Part shown: piece by piece, positions 30,247 to 37,709 of the stretch
Layout of the letters: every line of letters begins with the position of its first letter
Numbering within the stretch: the first letter of the stretch is position 1
NCBI GenBank assembly: GCA_900751685.1
Contig: CAADSR010000411.1
Coordinates: 1 to 37,709, forward strand
Direction: 5' to 3'
Length of the DNA stretch: 37,709 nucleotides
Origin: Clostridia bacterium
GTDB taxonomy: Bacteria > Bacillota > Clostridia > UBA1381
The notes under the pieces: model-generated
What the model saw: only the letters and a program-made list of their open reading frames with translations
What the model was told of the DNA's origin: nothing
Databases searched by the model: none
Translations under genes and position numbers: made by a program

Positions 30247-31128
30247 ATGATTAGCATTAAAAGAAGAAGTATCGGCGATTTAGTTGGCGATATTATTATT
30301 TATGCCTTGTTGACTGTTTTGGCAGTGATCATGGTAATCCCATTTATCTATGTTATCGCGGCATCATTCGCTCCTGAGTATGAAATTCAGACAAGACCTC
30401 TATTCTTGATTCCGAATGATTTTACTCTGGAAGCCTATGCGAGAATTTTTGACCTGAATGATATGGGTACTAAAGTATGGCGCAGCTTAGGAATCTCCGT
30501 TGCTGTTACAGCAGTTGGTACGTTTATCAACTTGTTTTTCACAACAACAATGGCTTATGGCCTTTCCCGGAGCGGATTGGTTGGTAAAAAGGTATTGTTG
30601 AACATTGTATTATTCACCATGGTATTTAACGGCGGTATGATCCCGACCTTCTTGGTTGTAAAAGGATTGGGTATGTATGACACCTATGCTGCGTTGATCC
30701 TGCCAGGTGCGATCAGTGCTTATAACATGTTGATTGTAAGAAACTTCTTTATGGCACTTCCGGCTGGGCTGGAGGAAGCGGCGTCTATTGACGGATGTAC
30801 TGATATCCGGATATTCCTTAAAATCGCACTTCCGTTGTCCCTGCCGATGCTTGCGACATTTGGCCTGTTCTATGCGGTTGGCCACTGGAATAACTACTTC
30901 GGTGCGTTGCTGTACTTGAACAACCAGAATAAATACCCGTTCCAATTGGTATTGAGAAACCTTGTAATGCAGTCTCAGGAGACGCAAACAGACCCGGATG
31001 TGCTGATCCCATCGGATACCTTGAAGATGGCGGTCATCGTTGTGGGTACTGTGCCGATCTTGATCGTTTACCCATTCCTGCAAAAGCACTTTGCTGCGGG
31101 CGTTATGGTAGGTGCAATTAAGGGTTAA
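30247..31128 (+). CDS. Oligosaccharide ABC transporter permease, YtcP/LplC type
   Basis: This is a 293-residue permease of the MalG/CarB-like branch, the partner of the preceding gene. Marks are LAVIMVIPFIYVIAASFAPE, the segment LLNIVLFTMVFNGGMIPTFL, and the EAA loop LPAGLEEAASIDGCTDIRIF followed by KIALPLSLPML. The C-terminus AAGVMVGAIKG is the family ending. It has six predicted helices. ATG at 30247 follows AAAGGAGAG. No ATPase gene is in the cluster; this is usual for the family, which shares one MsmX-type ATPase made from another locus. Confidence 0.94.
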   Translation: MISIKRRSIGDLVGDIIIYALLTVLAVIMVIPFIYVIAASFAPEYEIQTRPLFLIPNDFTLEAYARIFDLNDMGTKVWRSLGISVAVTAVGTFINLFFTTTMAYGLSRSGLVGKKVLLNIVLFTMVFNGGMIPTFLVVKGLGMYDTYAALILPGAISAYNMLIVRNFFMALPAGLEEAASIDGCTDIRIFLKIALPLSLPMLATFGLFYAVGHWNNYFGALLYLNNQNKYPFQLVLRNLVMQSQETQTDPDVLIPSDTLKMAVIVVGTVPILIVYPFLQKHFAAGVMVGAIKG

Positions 31129-31158
31129 TGTCGTTTTGTGCAATATGAAAAAAAATAG

Positions 31159-31222
31159 TTGCAAAACGGGATGGATTCATGTATAATATTCTTTGAAGAA
31201 CAGTGTGCGGCCTTCGGGCCGC
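31159..31222 (+). promoter_or_regulatory. Internal promoter and UUCG hairpin leader of the binding-protein gene
   Basis: TTGCAA (31159-31164), 17 bases, TATAAT (31182-31187) repeats the unusual -35 of the transporter promoter at 29115. About 20 bases into the transcript is GCGGCC-TTCG-GGCCGC (31207-31222), a very stable hairpin with a UUCG loop and no T-run behind it. It probably protects the 5' end of the binding-protein mRNA and raises its level above the permeases. Confidence 0.75.
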
Positions 31223-31260
31223 TTGGGGATTTTGTATTTTATTTAAGGAGGAAAAATCAA

Positions 31261-32787
31261 ATGGTAAAACCGTGGAAAAAAATTGCTGTTACAATGTGTG
31301 CAGCAGCTCTTTTAACAGGAAGTCTCGCAGGCTGTGGTGGAAACCAAACGGCTTCTATCGACCCGGACAATCCAAAGGTTACAGTAATGACGAAGTCATT
31401 TAACGCAGATCCGGCGCCGGCAGACAGCCCGGTTATGCTTGAGCTTGAAAAGTATTTGGGGTGTGATTTAGACATTACCTGGGTACCTTCATCAAGCTAT
31501 GATGAAAAAGTGACGGCTGCAATGGGCGCTGGCGAATATCCAATGGCAATGCTGGTTGGATCTCAAAGCTCCAGTGTTATTCAAAACTCCAGAGGGGGCA
31601 CTTTCTGGGAAATCACAGATAAGTTCAATGATAGTGCGAAGTTCCCGAACCTTTCTCAGGCAAACCCGACGATCAACCACAATATCTCTATTGATGGTAA
31701 GGTTTATGGCGTTTACCGTGGAAGAACTCTTGGAAGAAGCGGTATTTCCATTCGGAAAGACTGGCTTAAAAATGTGAATATGGAAATGCCGGAAACAGTA
31801 GATGATTTATATCAAGTATTGAAGGCGTTTAAGGAAAAAGATCCGGATCAAAATGGACAGGATGATACCTTTGGTATGATCGTAACGAACTATTCCGGTC
31901 CTTTGGATAACTTGATCGTTTGGATGGGCGCGCCGAATAAATGGGGCCTGAATGAACAAACAAAAGAATTAGAGCCGAGCTTTATGTTTGATGAATATTT
32001 TGATGCATTGAACTTTATGAAAAAGTGCTATGATGAAAAGTTGATCAACCAGGATATGGCGACTTATGACTCTACAAAGTGGGATGAACAATTCTTGTCC
32101 AGTAAAGCCGGCGTTATTATCGACGTGGCAGACCGTGCAAGAAGATTGTCTCAAAATATTGCCAGCATCAACCCGAAGGCGGAAGTTGATGTTATCGGTT
32201 ATGTGAAGAAAGACGCATCTTCTGAAGGAAGAGTATTGCCGACAACTGGTTATGACGGCTATTATGTATTCCCGAAACAGGCTGTTCATACAGAAGCAGA
32301 CCTAGACTTTGTTTTGGGCGTTTTGGATAAAGCAAATGACCAAGAAGCTCAAAACCTGACCAGCTATGGTATTGAAGGCAGAAACTATGAAATCAATGAA
32401 GAAGGTTATGCTGTAAAATCAACCGATGCTGCAATGACAAAGGAATATGCAGACTTGAACCAATTCATACCGGGTATCGTTACACAAGAATTGAAGCTTC
32501 AATATACAACTGATGTTGCAAAGACTGTTGAAGAGGTATATTTGGATAATGAAAAATATGCTGTAGCAAATCCGGCTGAGCCATATGTATCTGATACGTA
32601 TTCTACAAAAGGCCCGCAATTGGATGCTATCATTGCAGAAGCAAACACCAAATATATCGTTGGACAAATTTCCGCTGACGACTGGAAGAAAGAAGTTGAA
32701 AGATGGAAATCAAACGGCGGTACAAAGGTTATTGAAGAAATCAATAAAGCGTACCAAGCTGATGAAAGCGTAAAAAAAGCAAAATAA
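31261..32787 (+). CDS. Oligosaccharide-binding lipoprotein of the ABC transporter, LplA/YtcQ type
   Basis: This is a 508-residue extracellular solute-binding lipoprotein. ATG at 31261 follows AAGGAGG; the lipobox is SLAGC with Cys25. The large two-lobe fold of this family is visible: VTVMTKSFNADPAPADSPVM, YDEKVTAAMGAGEYPMAMLV, GRSGISIRKDWLKNVNMEMP with ETVDDLYQVLKAFKEKDPDQ, and the DQNGQDDTFGM calcium-like loop. The length (about 500) is typical of LplA/YtcQ proteins that bind plant oligosaccharides. It captures the ligand and hands it to the two permeases encoded upstream. Its own promoter and hairpin leader suggest extra expression. A rhamnogalacturonan oligosaccharide ligand is inferred from the neighbours. 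Confidence 0.93.
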   Translation: MVKPWKKIAVTMCAAALLTGSLAGCGGNQTASIDPDNPKVTVMTKSFNADPAPADSPVMLELEKYLGCDLDITWVPSSSYDEKVTAAMGAGEYPMAMLVGSQSSSVIQNSRGGTFWEITDKFNDSAKFPNLSQANPTINHNISIDGKVYGVYRGRTLGRSGISIRKDWLKNVNMEMPETVDDLYQVLKAFKEKDPDQNGQDDTFGMIVTNYSGPLDNLIVWMGAPNKWGLNEQTKELEPSFMFDEYFDALNFMKKCYDEKLINQDMATYDSTKWDEQFLSSKAGVIIDVADRARRLSQNIASINPKAEVDVIGYVKKDASSEGRVLPTTGYDGYYVFPKQAVHTEADLDFVLGVLDKANDQEAQNLTSYGIEGRNYEINEEGYAVKSTDAAMTKEYADLNQFIPGIVTQELKLQYTTDVAKTVEEVYLDNEKYAVANPAEPYVSDTYSTKGPQLDAIIAEANTKYIVGQISADDWKKEVERWKSNGGTKVIEEINKAYQADESVKKAK

Positions 32788-32803
32788 GATAGCTTATCAA
32801 AAA

Positions 32804-32836
32804 AACAAGCAGGCATAATGCCTGCTTGTTTTTTTG
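32804..32836 (+). terminator. Terminator after the binding-protein gene
   Basis: ACAAGCAGGCA-TAA-TGCCTGCTTGT is a perfect stem followed by seven or more T. Confidence 0.95.
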
Positions 32837-32939
32837 ATGAAAGTATTTGCGGGATAGAAGGTTTAAATTTATATCCTGCTGGGGCTTATAAAAGAATAAT
32901 ATTTTTTCTAAAGGTTTCCTTAATTTTTTAGTGGGATGG

Positions 32940-32968
32940 TTGACAAAGTGTTTTTTGCTTGTTATACT
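32940..32968 (+). promoter_or_regulatory. Promoter of the TrpB2-like operon
   Basis: TTGACA (32940-32945), 17 bases, TATACT (32963-32968). Transcription would start near 32975, giving a leader of about 137 bases. Confidence 0.88.
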
Positions 32969-32974
32969 AAAAAA

Positions 32975-33074
32975 TGAGTAGAGGCGAGATGAGCAGAGGG
33001 AGATGCACATAGGGGCATACACTGGAATGCGAACATTTTCAGGCCCTGCAATACCCATTCGCAGGGCCTTTATC
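32975..33074 (+). promoter_or_regulatory. Attenuator-like leader RNA before the TrpB2-like gene, class unknown
   Basis: The leader ends in a terminator-like hairpin, GGCCCTGC (about 33042-33049) with GCAGGGCC (about 33061-33068), followed by TTTATCTTT. Upstream, TGCGAA (about 33028-33033) can pair with TTCGCA in the right arm and loop, an alternative fold that would break the terminator. The 5' part is purine-rich (GAGTAGAGGCGAGATGAGCA). It has no T-box AGGGTGG core and no leader peptide with Trp codons. It may be a metabolite-sensing or protein-bound attenuator; I cannot place it in a known class. Confidence 0.5.
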
Positions 33075-33111
33075 TTTCCGATACATCATAGAAATCGAAA
33101 GGATGATACAT

Positions 33112-34482
33112 ATGACAAAAGTACCTTACAAAATTTATTTAGAAGAGAATGAGATGCCGGATGCTTGGCATAATGTGCGGGCATTTATGAAGGAATTGCC
33201 GGATCCGTTTATCCATCCTGCGACCCTTCAGCCTTGTACGGCTGCGGATCTCGCTCCTGTTTTTTGTGATGACCTGGTGGCACAGGAGCTGAATGTGACG
33301 GATCCCTATATCAGCATACCGGGCGAGATCATGGACTTCTATAAAATGTACCGCCCCTCTCCATTGGTGCGGGCATACAATTTAGAAAAAGCCCTGGATA
33401 CGCCTGCTGAGATCTATTATAAATTTGAAGGGACGAACACCTCTGGTTCCCATAAATTAAATTCTGCAGCAGCGCAGGTATATTATGCAAAGAAACAGGG
33501 GCTGACCCATTTGACAACAGAGACCGGTGCAGGCCAATGGGGGACGGCATTGTCTATGGCTTGCGCGTTTTATGGTATGGATTTAACGGTTTATATGGTA
33601 AAGGTCTCAGCAGAGCAGAAGCCTTACCGTAAGGCCGTAATTGAAACTTACGGCGGACGCGTGATCCCATCCCCATCGGAAACCACGGAGGTCGGGCGGA
33701 AGATCCTGGCGGAAAATCCGAATACGGGCGGGTCGCTAGGCTGTGCTATTTCAGAGGCAATGGAGGTTGCGCTCAAGACCGATAACTGCCGTTATGTTTT
33801 AGGTAGTGTACTCAATCATGTACTGGTGCATCAGACGGTCATTGGTGAAGAAACAAAAATTGCTTGTCAGAAATATGGCATCTCTCCGGATGTGATCATT
33901 GGCTGCGCCGGAGGCGGCTCAAACCTGGGCGGCTTGATCTCCCCGTTTATGGCAGACAAAATTGAAGGAAAGAATAATATTGAATTTATTGCAGTAGAGC
34001 CGGCTTCTTGCCCGTCTCTGACCCGTGGGCGTTATGCGTTTGATTTTGGTGATACAGGTCAGACCACACCGCTTATGCGTATGTATACTCTGGGGAGTGG
34101 CTTTATGCCTTCGCCAAACCACGCAGGCGGGCTGCGCTATCATGGGATGTCCCCAATCATTTCTAAGCTGTATCACGATGGGTACATAAAGGCAACATCA
34201 GTAGAACAAACAAAGGTGTTTGACGCGGCGACCCTGTTTGCCCGTACAGAAGGCACGCTTCCGGCGCCGGAATCCTCCCATGCGATCCGTGTGGCGATGG
34301 ATGAAGCCATCCGCTGCCGTGAAAGCGGAGAAAAGAAGACCATCCTGTTCGGCCTGACCGGGACCGGGTATTTTGATATGGCGGCATATAAAGCATACCA
34401 TGATGGGACAATGCAGGACTATATCCCAACGGATGAAGATTTAGAGAAAGGGTTTGCTACATTACCTAAGGTGGACCTGTAA
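33112..34482 (+). CDS. TrpB-like PLP-dependent enzyme, TrpB2 type
   Basis: This is a 456-residue cytosolic PLP enzyme related to the tryptophan synthase beta chain. The PLP lysine is Lys115 in GTNTSGSHKLNSA, the catalytic Glu is in TTETGAGQWGTALS, and CAGGGSNLGG binds the cofactor phosphate. QW after ETGAG and the longer N-terminus mark the TrpB2 branch, whose members often stand apart from trpA. ATG at 33112 is chosen because the ATG at 33103 overlaps the binding site AAAGGAT. It converts indole plus serine to tryptophan in characterised TrpB2 enzymes; some relatives may use other nucleophiles. No trp genes are nearby; instead a polysaccharide deacetylase follows 14 bases later. Control is probably through the leader described above. 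Confidence 0.9.
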   Translation: MTKVPYKIYLEENEMPDAWHNVRAFMKELPDPFIHPATLQPCTAADLAPVFCDDLVAQELNVTDPYISIPGEIMDFYKMYRPSPLVRAYNLEKALDTPAEIYYKFEGTNTSGSHKLNSAAAQVYYAKKQGLTHLTTETGAGQWGTALSMACAFYGMDLTVYMVKVSAEQKPYRKAVIETYGGRVIPSPSETTEVGRKILAENPNTGGSLGCAISEAMEVALKTDNCRYVLGSVLNHVLVHQTVIGEETKIACQKYGISPDVIIGCAGGGSNLGGLISPFMADKIEGKNNIEFIAVEPASCPSLTRGRYAFDFGDTGQTTPLMRMYTLGSGFMPSPNHAGGLRYHGMSPIISKLYHDGYIKATSVEQTKVFDAATLFARTEGTLPAPESSHAIRVAMDEAIRCRESGEKKTILFGLTGTGYFDMAAYKAYHDGTMQDYIPTDEDLEKGFATLPKVDL

Positions 34483-34496
34483 AGGAGAGTACTACT

Positions 34497-35279
34497 TTGA
34501 AAAAGAGACTGTTTGTCTGTATTTTACTTACGTTAGTTTTGATTGTAGGCGGCGGCATGTCTGTATTAGGAGACGATATCCAGGTGGTCGCATTGATGTA
34601 TCATAATGTTACAGAGGATGAGAGCAGCCATTCAGACTGGTGTATTTCACCTGCGGAGCTGGATGCAGATATCGGCTATTTTATTGACCAGGGATATATC
34701 ACTATGACAGCGACAGAATTGGCAACGGCAGATATCAACACATTATACGGAAAGAAAATCCTGCTTCTGACATTTGACGATGGCTATACGGGCTTTTATA
34801 CGAAAGCCTTGCCGGTCCTTCAGAAGTATCAGGCAAAAGCTACAATGTTTGTAATCAGCTCTTATATTGACCGGTATGGTTATTTGTCGAAGGAACAGGT
34901 AAAGGCACTTTCTGATTCCGGGTTAGTGGAGATCGGAAACCACACAGACCGCCTGCATCAGAAGAGTTATGAGGAATTAAACCTATTGTATAAAAATTAT
35001 GCGATCTTTGATGAGATCGTGCAGGATATCCGGAGCAACGGCCAGATCATTTCTCAAATGACCGGTAAATCGGTCACCAGTATGTCATATCCTTATGGAC
35101 TATACACAAGCCAATTGGACGAGGCTGTAAAAAAGGAGCTGGGCTACAAAATTTCGTTCAGCACAAAATATGGCGTCATTCATTATAATGGAAAAACGAG
35201 CGTTCCCTTTAACCGTATCAACCGGGAGCATGGCCTGAGCCCCCAAGACCTTCATGCCAGGATCATGAGCTTATGGTGA
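34497..35279 (+). CDS. Exported polysaccharide deacetylase (NodB domain)
   Basis: This is a 260-residue enzyme. A TTG start at 34497 follows AAAGGAG and gives MKKRLF and a hydrophobic segment (residues 6-25) that is a signal peptide or anchor. The NodB fold is shown by VVALMYHNVTED near residue 30, TFDDGY (92-97, with Asp94 or Asp95 as base and metal ligand), metal-binding GNHTDRLH (His149 and His154), and MSYPYGLYTSQLDEAV. The His spacing is one longer than the classic H(S/T)xxH. The family removes N-acetyl or O-acetyl groups from peptidoglycan, chitin-like or exopolysaccharides. It is cotranscribed with the TrpB2-like gene, with no obvious metabolic link. Terminator at 35314. Confidence 0.9.
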   Translation: MKKRLFVCILLTLVLIVGGGMSVLGDDIQVVALMYHNVTEDESSHSDWCISPAELDADIGYFIDQGYITMTATELATADINTLYGKKILLLTFDDGYTGFYTKALPVLQKYQAKATMFVISSYIDRYGYLSKEQVKALSDSGLVEIGNHTDRLHQKSYEELNLLYKNYAIFDEIVQDIRSNGQIISQMTGKSVTSMSYPYGLYTSQLDEAVKKELGYKISFSTKYGVIHYNGKTSVPFNRINREHGLSPQDLHARIMSLW

Positions 35280-35313
35280 TGGGAAGATAGAAAAAAATAT
35301 AATTGATAAAGTT

Positions 35314-35358
35314 AAAAGGGAGCTCCCATTTTATAAATGGAAACTCCCTTTTTATGTT
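35314..35358. terminator. Bidirectional terminator between the deacetylase and ABC exporter genes
   Basis: AAAAGGGAG pairs with CTCCCTTTT, with an inner stem CCATTT/AAATGG, and is flanked by T-rich and A-rich runs. It serves both convergent genes. Confidence 0.9.
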
Positions 35359-35376
35359 GTATTATAAATTCAAAAT

Positions 35377-37098
35377 TTAGCTGTGATAAAGCTTTGCGTA
35401 GAATCCATTTTTCTCAAGTAGCTCCTGATGGGTCCCTTGTTCAATGATTTCCCCGTGATTCATTACAAGGATCAAATCCGCTTCACGGATGGTAGAAAGG
35501 CGGTGGGCAATCACAAAACTGGTCCGGCCTTCCATCATCGCCAGGAAAGCACGCTGGATCCGTTGCTCTGTCATCGTGTCAACGCTGGAGGTGGCTTCAT
35601 CTAAAATCAAGATCTCAGGATCGGCCAGCATCGCCCGTGCGATCGTAAGAAGCTGTTTTTGGCCTTGGGAGAGGTTGCCCCCGTCTTCTGTGATCATGGT
35701 GTCATACCCTTGGGGGAGACGTTTGATAAAGCTATGGGCAGAGGCAGCTTTGGCAGCAGATATAACGTCTTCATCCGTTGCCCCTGGTTTTCCGTAAGCA
35801 ATATTTTCTTTTACCGTGCCGGAGAACAGCCAGCTTTCCTGAAGCACCATGCCAAAGCTGCGGCGCAGGCTGTCACGGGTCAGGGTATCAATGGGATGCC
35901 CATCAATAGAGATACTGCCCCGGTCCACGTCATAAAAACGCATCAGCAAATTTACAATGGTTGTTTTCCCGCTGCCGGTAGGCCCAACGATCGCGACGGT
36001 CTCCCCTGGATTCACGTGGATGTTGAGGTCCTTAATCAGTTCTGTGTTTTTATTATAGGAGAAATATACGTGGTCAAAGTCGACCCGGCCTTTCTCTGTT
36101 TTAAGGACAGCAAGCCCTTCGTCTGAGCTTTCCGGCTCCATTTCCATAACGGCAAAAATACGTTCTGCGGCGGCGGTCGCAGATTGCAATTGTGTCAGGA
36201 TACTGGTCATGTCATTGATCGGGCGGGCAAACTGAGTCGCATAAATCAAAAAGCTTGAGATGATCCCGACGGATAAATGGCCCGAAAGTGCAGCCAGCCC
36301 GCCTAATACACCAACACTGATGTAGGCCAGGTTATTAATATAACGCGTGGTCGGATTGACCAGGGAGGAATAAAATTGGGCTTTCTGGCCGCAGTCATAC
36401 AAGCGGCGGTTGATCTCTTCAAAACCATCAAAACTCCGTCCCTCATAGCCAAAGGCCTTGACAATTTTCTGATTGCCGACCATCTCCTCAATGTACCCGT
36501 TTAATTCTCCTACTGTCTGGGATTGAAGGCGGAACATTTTGCCGGAATTTGTAGCGATAAATTTTGAAACGAAGATACATAAAATCGTAATAACAACAAC
36601 GCAGGCCGCAATACGGGCATCCAGCCAAAACATAAAGGCCAAAGAGCCAATCACTGTGACCAGTCCTGAAAAGAGCTGGGTGATTCCCTGGAGCAGCCCT
36701 TCAGAAACGGAGTCAATGTCATTGGTCAGCCGGCTCATAACATCACCATGGGAGTGGTTATCAAAAAAGCGTAGGGGCAGAAGGCTGATCTTATGGAAAG
36801 CGTCCTGCCGGAGGGCTTCGATCGTACGGTTTGACAAGGTATTCGTTAAAGCCGTCGTGACCCAGGTGAAGGCGGCGTTTAAAACGTAAACAAATAATAG
36901 GATCAGGATGAATTTGAGAACCATAGGAAAGTCCACGTTTCCCTTGGAACGGATAAAGTCGATCGCGCAGCCGGATAAGTATGGGGCTACGAGTACAAAA
37001 ATATTAGCCAGGACGGCGGCGGTAATCACGCCAGTGACCACTTTACGGTGGCGGGCAATATAGCCGGACAAGCGGGAAAGTGTATGCTTAGTTTTCAT
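35377..37098 (-). CDS. ABC exporter subunit with consensus ATPase site
   Basis: This is a 573-residue half-transporter with one membrane domain (six helices, residues 20-310) and one nucleotide-binding domain (about 335-573). Landmarks are GPTGSGKTTIVNLLMRFYDV (Walker A), Q-loop VLQESWLFSGTVKENIAYG, signature NLSQGQKQLLTIARAM, Walker B ILILDEATSSVD with the catalytic Glu, and IAHRLSTIREADLILVM. The start ATG at 37098 lies 6 bases after AGGAGG; the GTG at 37101 is less likely. It overlaps the stop of the upstream ABC gene by 11 bases, so the two are coupled. The partner has Asp in place of the catalytic Glu, a pattern of heterodimeric exporters (TM287/288, LmrCD, BmrCD). The substrate (drug, lipid or peptide) cannot be told. 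Confidence 0.95.
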   Translation of the reverse strand: MKTKHTLSRLSGYIARHRKVVTGVITAAVLANIFVLVAPYLSGCAIDFIRSKGNVDFPMVLKFILILLFVYVLNAAFTWVTTALTNTLSNRTIEALRQDAFHKISLLPLRFFDNHSHGDVMSRLTNDIDSVSEGLLQGITQLFSGLVTVIGSLAFMFWLDARIAACVVVITILCIFVSKFIATNSGKMFRLQSQTVGELNGYIEEMVGNQKIVKAFGYEGRSFDGFEEINRRLYDCGQKAQFYSSLVNPTTRYINNLAYISVGVLGGLAALSGHLSVGIISSFLIYATQFARPINDMTSILTQLQSATAAAERIFAVMEMEPESSDEGLAVLKTEKGRVDFDHVYFSYNKNTELIKDLNIHVNPGETVAIVGPTGSGKTTIVNLLMRFYDVDRGSISIDGHPIDTLTRDSLRRSFGMVLQESWLFSGTVKENIAYGKPGATDEDVISAAKAASAHSFIKRLPQGYDTMITEDGGNLSQGQKQLLTIARAMLADPEILILDEATSSVDTMTEQRIQRAFLAMMEGRTSFVIAHRLSTIREADLILVMNHGEIIEQGTHQELLEKNGFYAKLYHS

Positions 37099-37709
37099 CA
37101 CGGACCTCCTCTAACTGTTCCTGGGAACGGCAAAGCTCTTTATAGATCTCACAAGTTTGTACCAGCTGTTCATGACTTGCGTTGCCTACAATTTTACCAT
37201 CGTCCATTACGAGGATGGTATCGGCATCACGGACTGAGTTTACCCGCTGGGATACGATTAGCACTGTTTGATCCGCTGTATTTTCACGGATCGCGCGGCG
37301 CAGGGCAGCGTCCGTAGCAAAATCAAGGGCGCTGGAGCTGTCATCAAGGATCAGGACCGGGGGATCTTTCACTAAAGCGCGGGCAATCGTAAGCCGTTGC
37401 TTTTGCCCGCCCGAAAGGTTATTGCCTCCCTGGGAGACGTAGGTGTCATACCCGTCCGGCAGGCGGTCGATAAATTCAGCGGCTTGGGCGGTCTCAGCGG
37501 CCTTGGCCATCTGCTCCATAGAGGCATGCTCTTTTCCGATCCGAAGGTTCTCTTTGATTGTTCCGTGGAACAGGGCCGCACGCTGTTGGACGATCCCGAT
37601 TTTATTCCGCAAAGCAGCCTGGCTATATTGGCGGACATCAACCCCATCTACCAGTACCTGGCCCGATGTGGCATCATAAAATCTTGGGATCAAGCTGATC
37701 AGTGAGGTT
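37088..37709 (-). CDS. ABC exporter subunit with degenerate ATPase site (5' end outside window)
   Basis: Only the last 206 or so residues are present; the frame stays open to the right edge, where it reads TSLISLIPRFYDATSGQV, the end of the Walker A region. The signature is NLSGGQKQRLTIARALV and the Walker B is PVLILDDSSSALDFATD, in which Asp replaces the catalytic Glu. The H-loop reads VSQRVNSVRDADTILVM, with Gln in place of the usual His. These changes mark the degenerate site of a heterodimeric exporter, while the partner encoded downstream has the consensus Glu. The stop overlaps the partner gene by 11 bases. The membrane domain is presumably in the missing part. Confidence 0.92.
   Translation of the reverse strand, partial: TSLISLIPRFYDATSGQVLVDGVDVRQYSQAALRNKIGIVQQRAALFHGTIKENLRIGKEHASMEQMAKAAETAQAAEFIDRLPDGYDTYVSQGGNNLSGGQKQRLTIARALVKDPPVLILDDSSSALDFATDAALRRAIRENTADQTVLIVSQRVNSVRDADTILVMDDGKIVGNASHEQLVQTCEIYKELCRSQEQLEEVRDEN

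Noticed and set aside
29251..32787. Sugar transporter broken by loss of its ATPase gene
   Set aside because: LplA/YtcQ-type importers normally share an MsmX-type ATPase encoded elsewhere, so absence here is expected.
32973..33011. Tryptophan leader peptide before the TrpB2-like gene
   Set aside because: The short frames in the leader (for example MSRGEMSRGRCT) contain no Trp codons.
32975..33074. T-box riboswitch
   Set aside because: The AGGGTGG antiterminator core is absent and the leader is too short.

Overview
The window looks like the chromosome of an anaerobic, pectin-using Gram-positive bacterium of the class Clostridia, probably a gut or rumen member of the Oscillospiraceae/Monoglobaceae type. 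The evidence is consensus sigma-A promoters (TTGACA-17-TATAAT), AGGAGG ribosome binding sites, lipoproteins with LAGC lipoboxes, an SLH-domain S-layer protein, copper-amine-oxidase-like stalk domains, an oxygen-sensitive pyruvate formate-lyase, and intrinsic terminators after most transcription units. The organism assignment is inference. No rRNA, tRNA, CRISPR array, insertion sequence or integrase was recognised.

Region 1 (1-5300) is the right-hand part of a phage-tail-like operon. It holds the C-terminal part of a tail fibre with a Peptidase_G2 self-cleaving domain, a TcdE-type holin, and two paralogous tail-fibre-like proteins. Between the paralogs lies a 468-residue HEIGH zinc peptidase of M60/enhancin-like appearance that has no signal peptide. 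No endolysin is seen. This holin plus peptidase plus fibre cassette is the most unusual part of the window: either phage cargo or a domesticated, holin-released system. It ends at a strong bidirectional terminator next to a divergent ArsR/SmtB-type zinc sensor gene.

Region 2 (5651-11342) holds a secreted PL11 rhamnogalacturonan lyase with a stalk domain and an F5/8-type carbohydrate-binding domain, then a pyruvate formate-lyase gene behind a ZTP (pfl) riboswitch.

Region 3 (11558-17711, all minus strand) holds a class-M sirtuin and zinc macrodomain pair (ADP-ribosylation writer and eraser) with a PNPOx-fold protein upstream. It continues with a DHHW/AlgX-like plus MBOAT pair for O-acetylation of a surface polymer, and an aldo/keto reductase with a ferredoxin tail.

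Region 4 (17741-26683, plus strand) holds a stalk-domain secreted protein, an amino-acid ABC binding protein and permease without an ATPase gene, a secreted beta-rich protein of unknown function, an AraC-type regulator, and a large SLH-domain S-layer-type protein with an inverted repeat around its promoter.

Region 5 (26694-32836) completes the rhamnogalacturonan pathway: an intracellular GH105 unsaturated rhamnogalacturonyl hydrolase, two MalF/MalG-type permeases and a YtcQ/LplA-type binding lipoprotein. In the inferred pathway the PL11 enzyme cuts rhamnogalacturonan I outside, the ABC system imports the oligosaccharides using an ATPase encoded elsewhere, and GH105 removes the unsaturated uronic acid inside. 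A similar TTGCA/AACCA/AAAAT motif lies upstream of the lyase gene and of the transporter genes, and may mark a shared operator.

Region 6 (32940-37709) holds a TrpB2-like PLP enzyme behind an attenuator-like leader, cotranscribed with a polysaccharide deacetylase. On the minus strand it ends with a heterodimeric ABC exporter, one subunit of which has a degenerate catalytic site and runs off the window edge.
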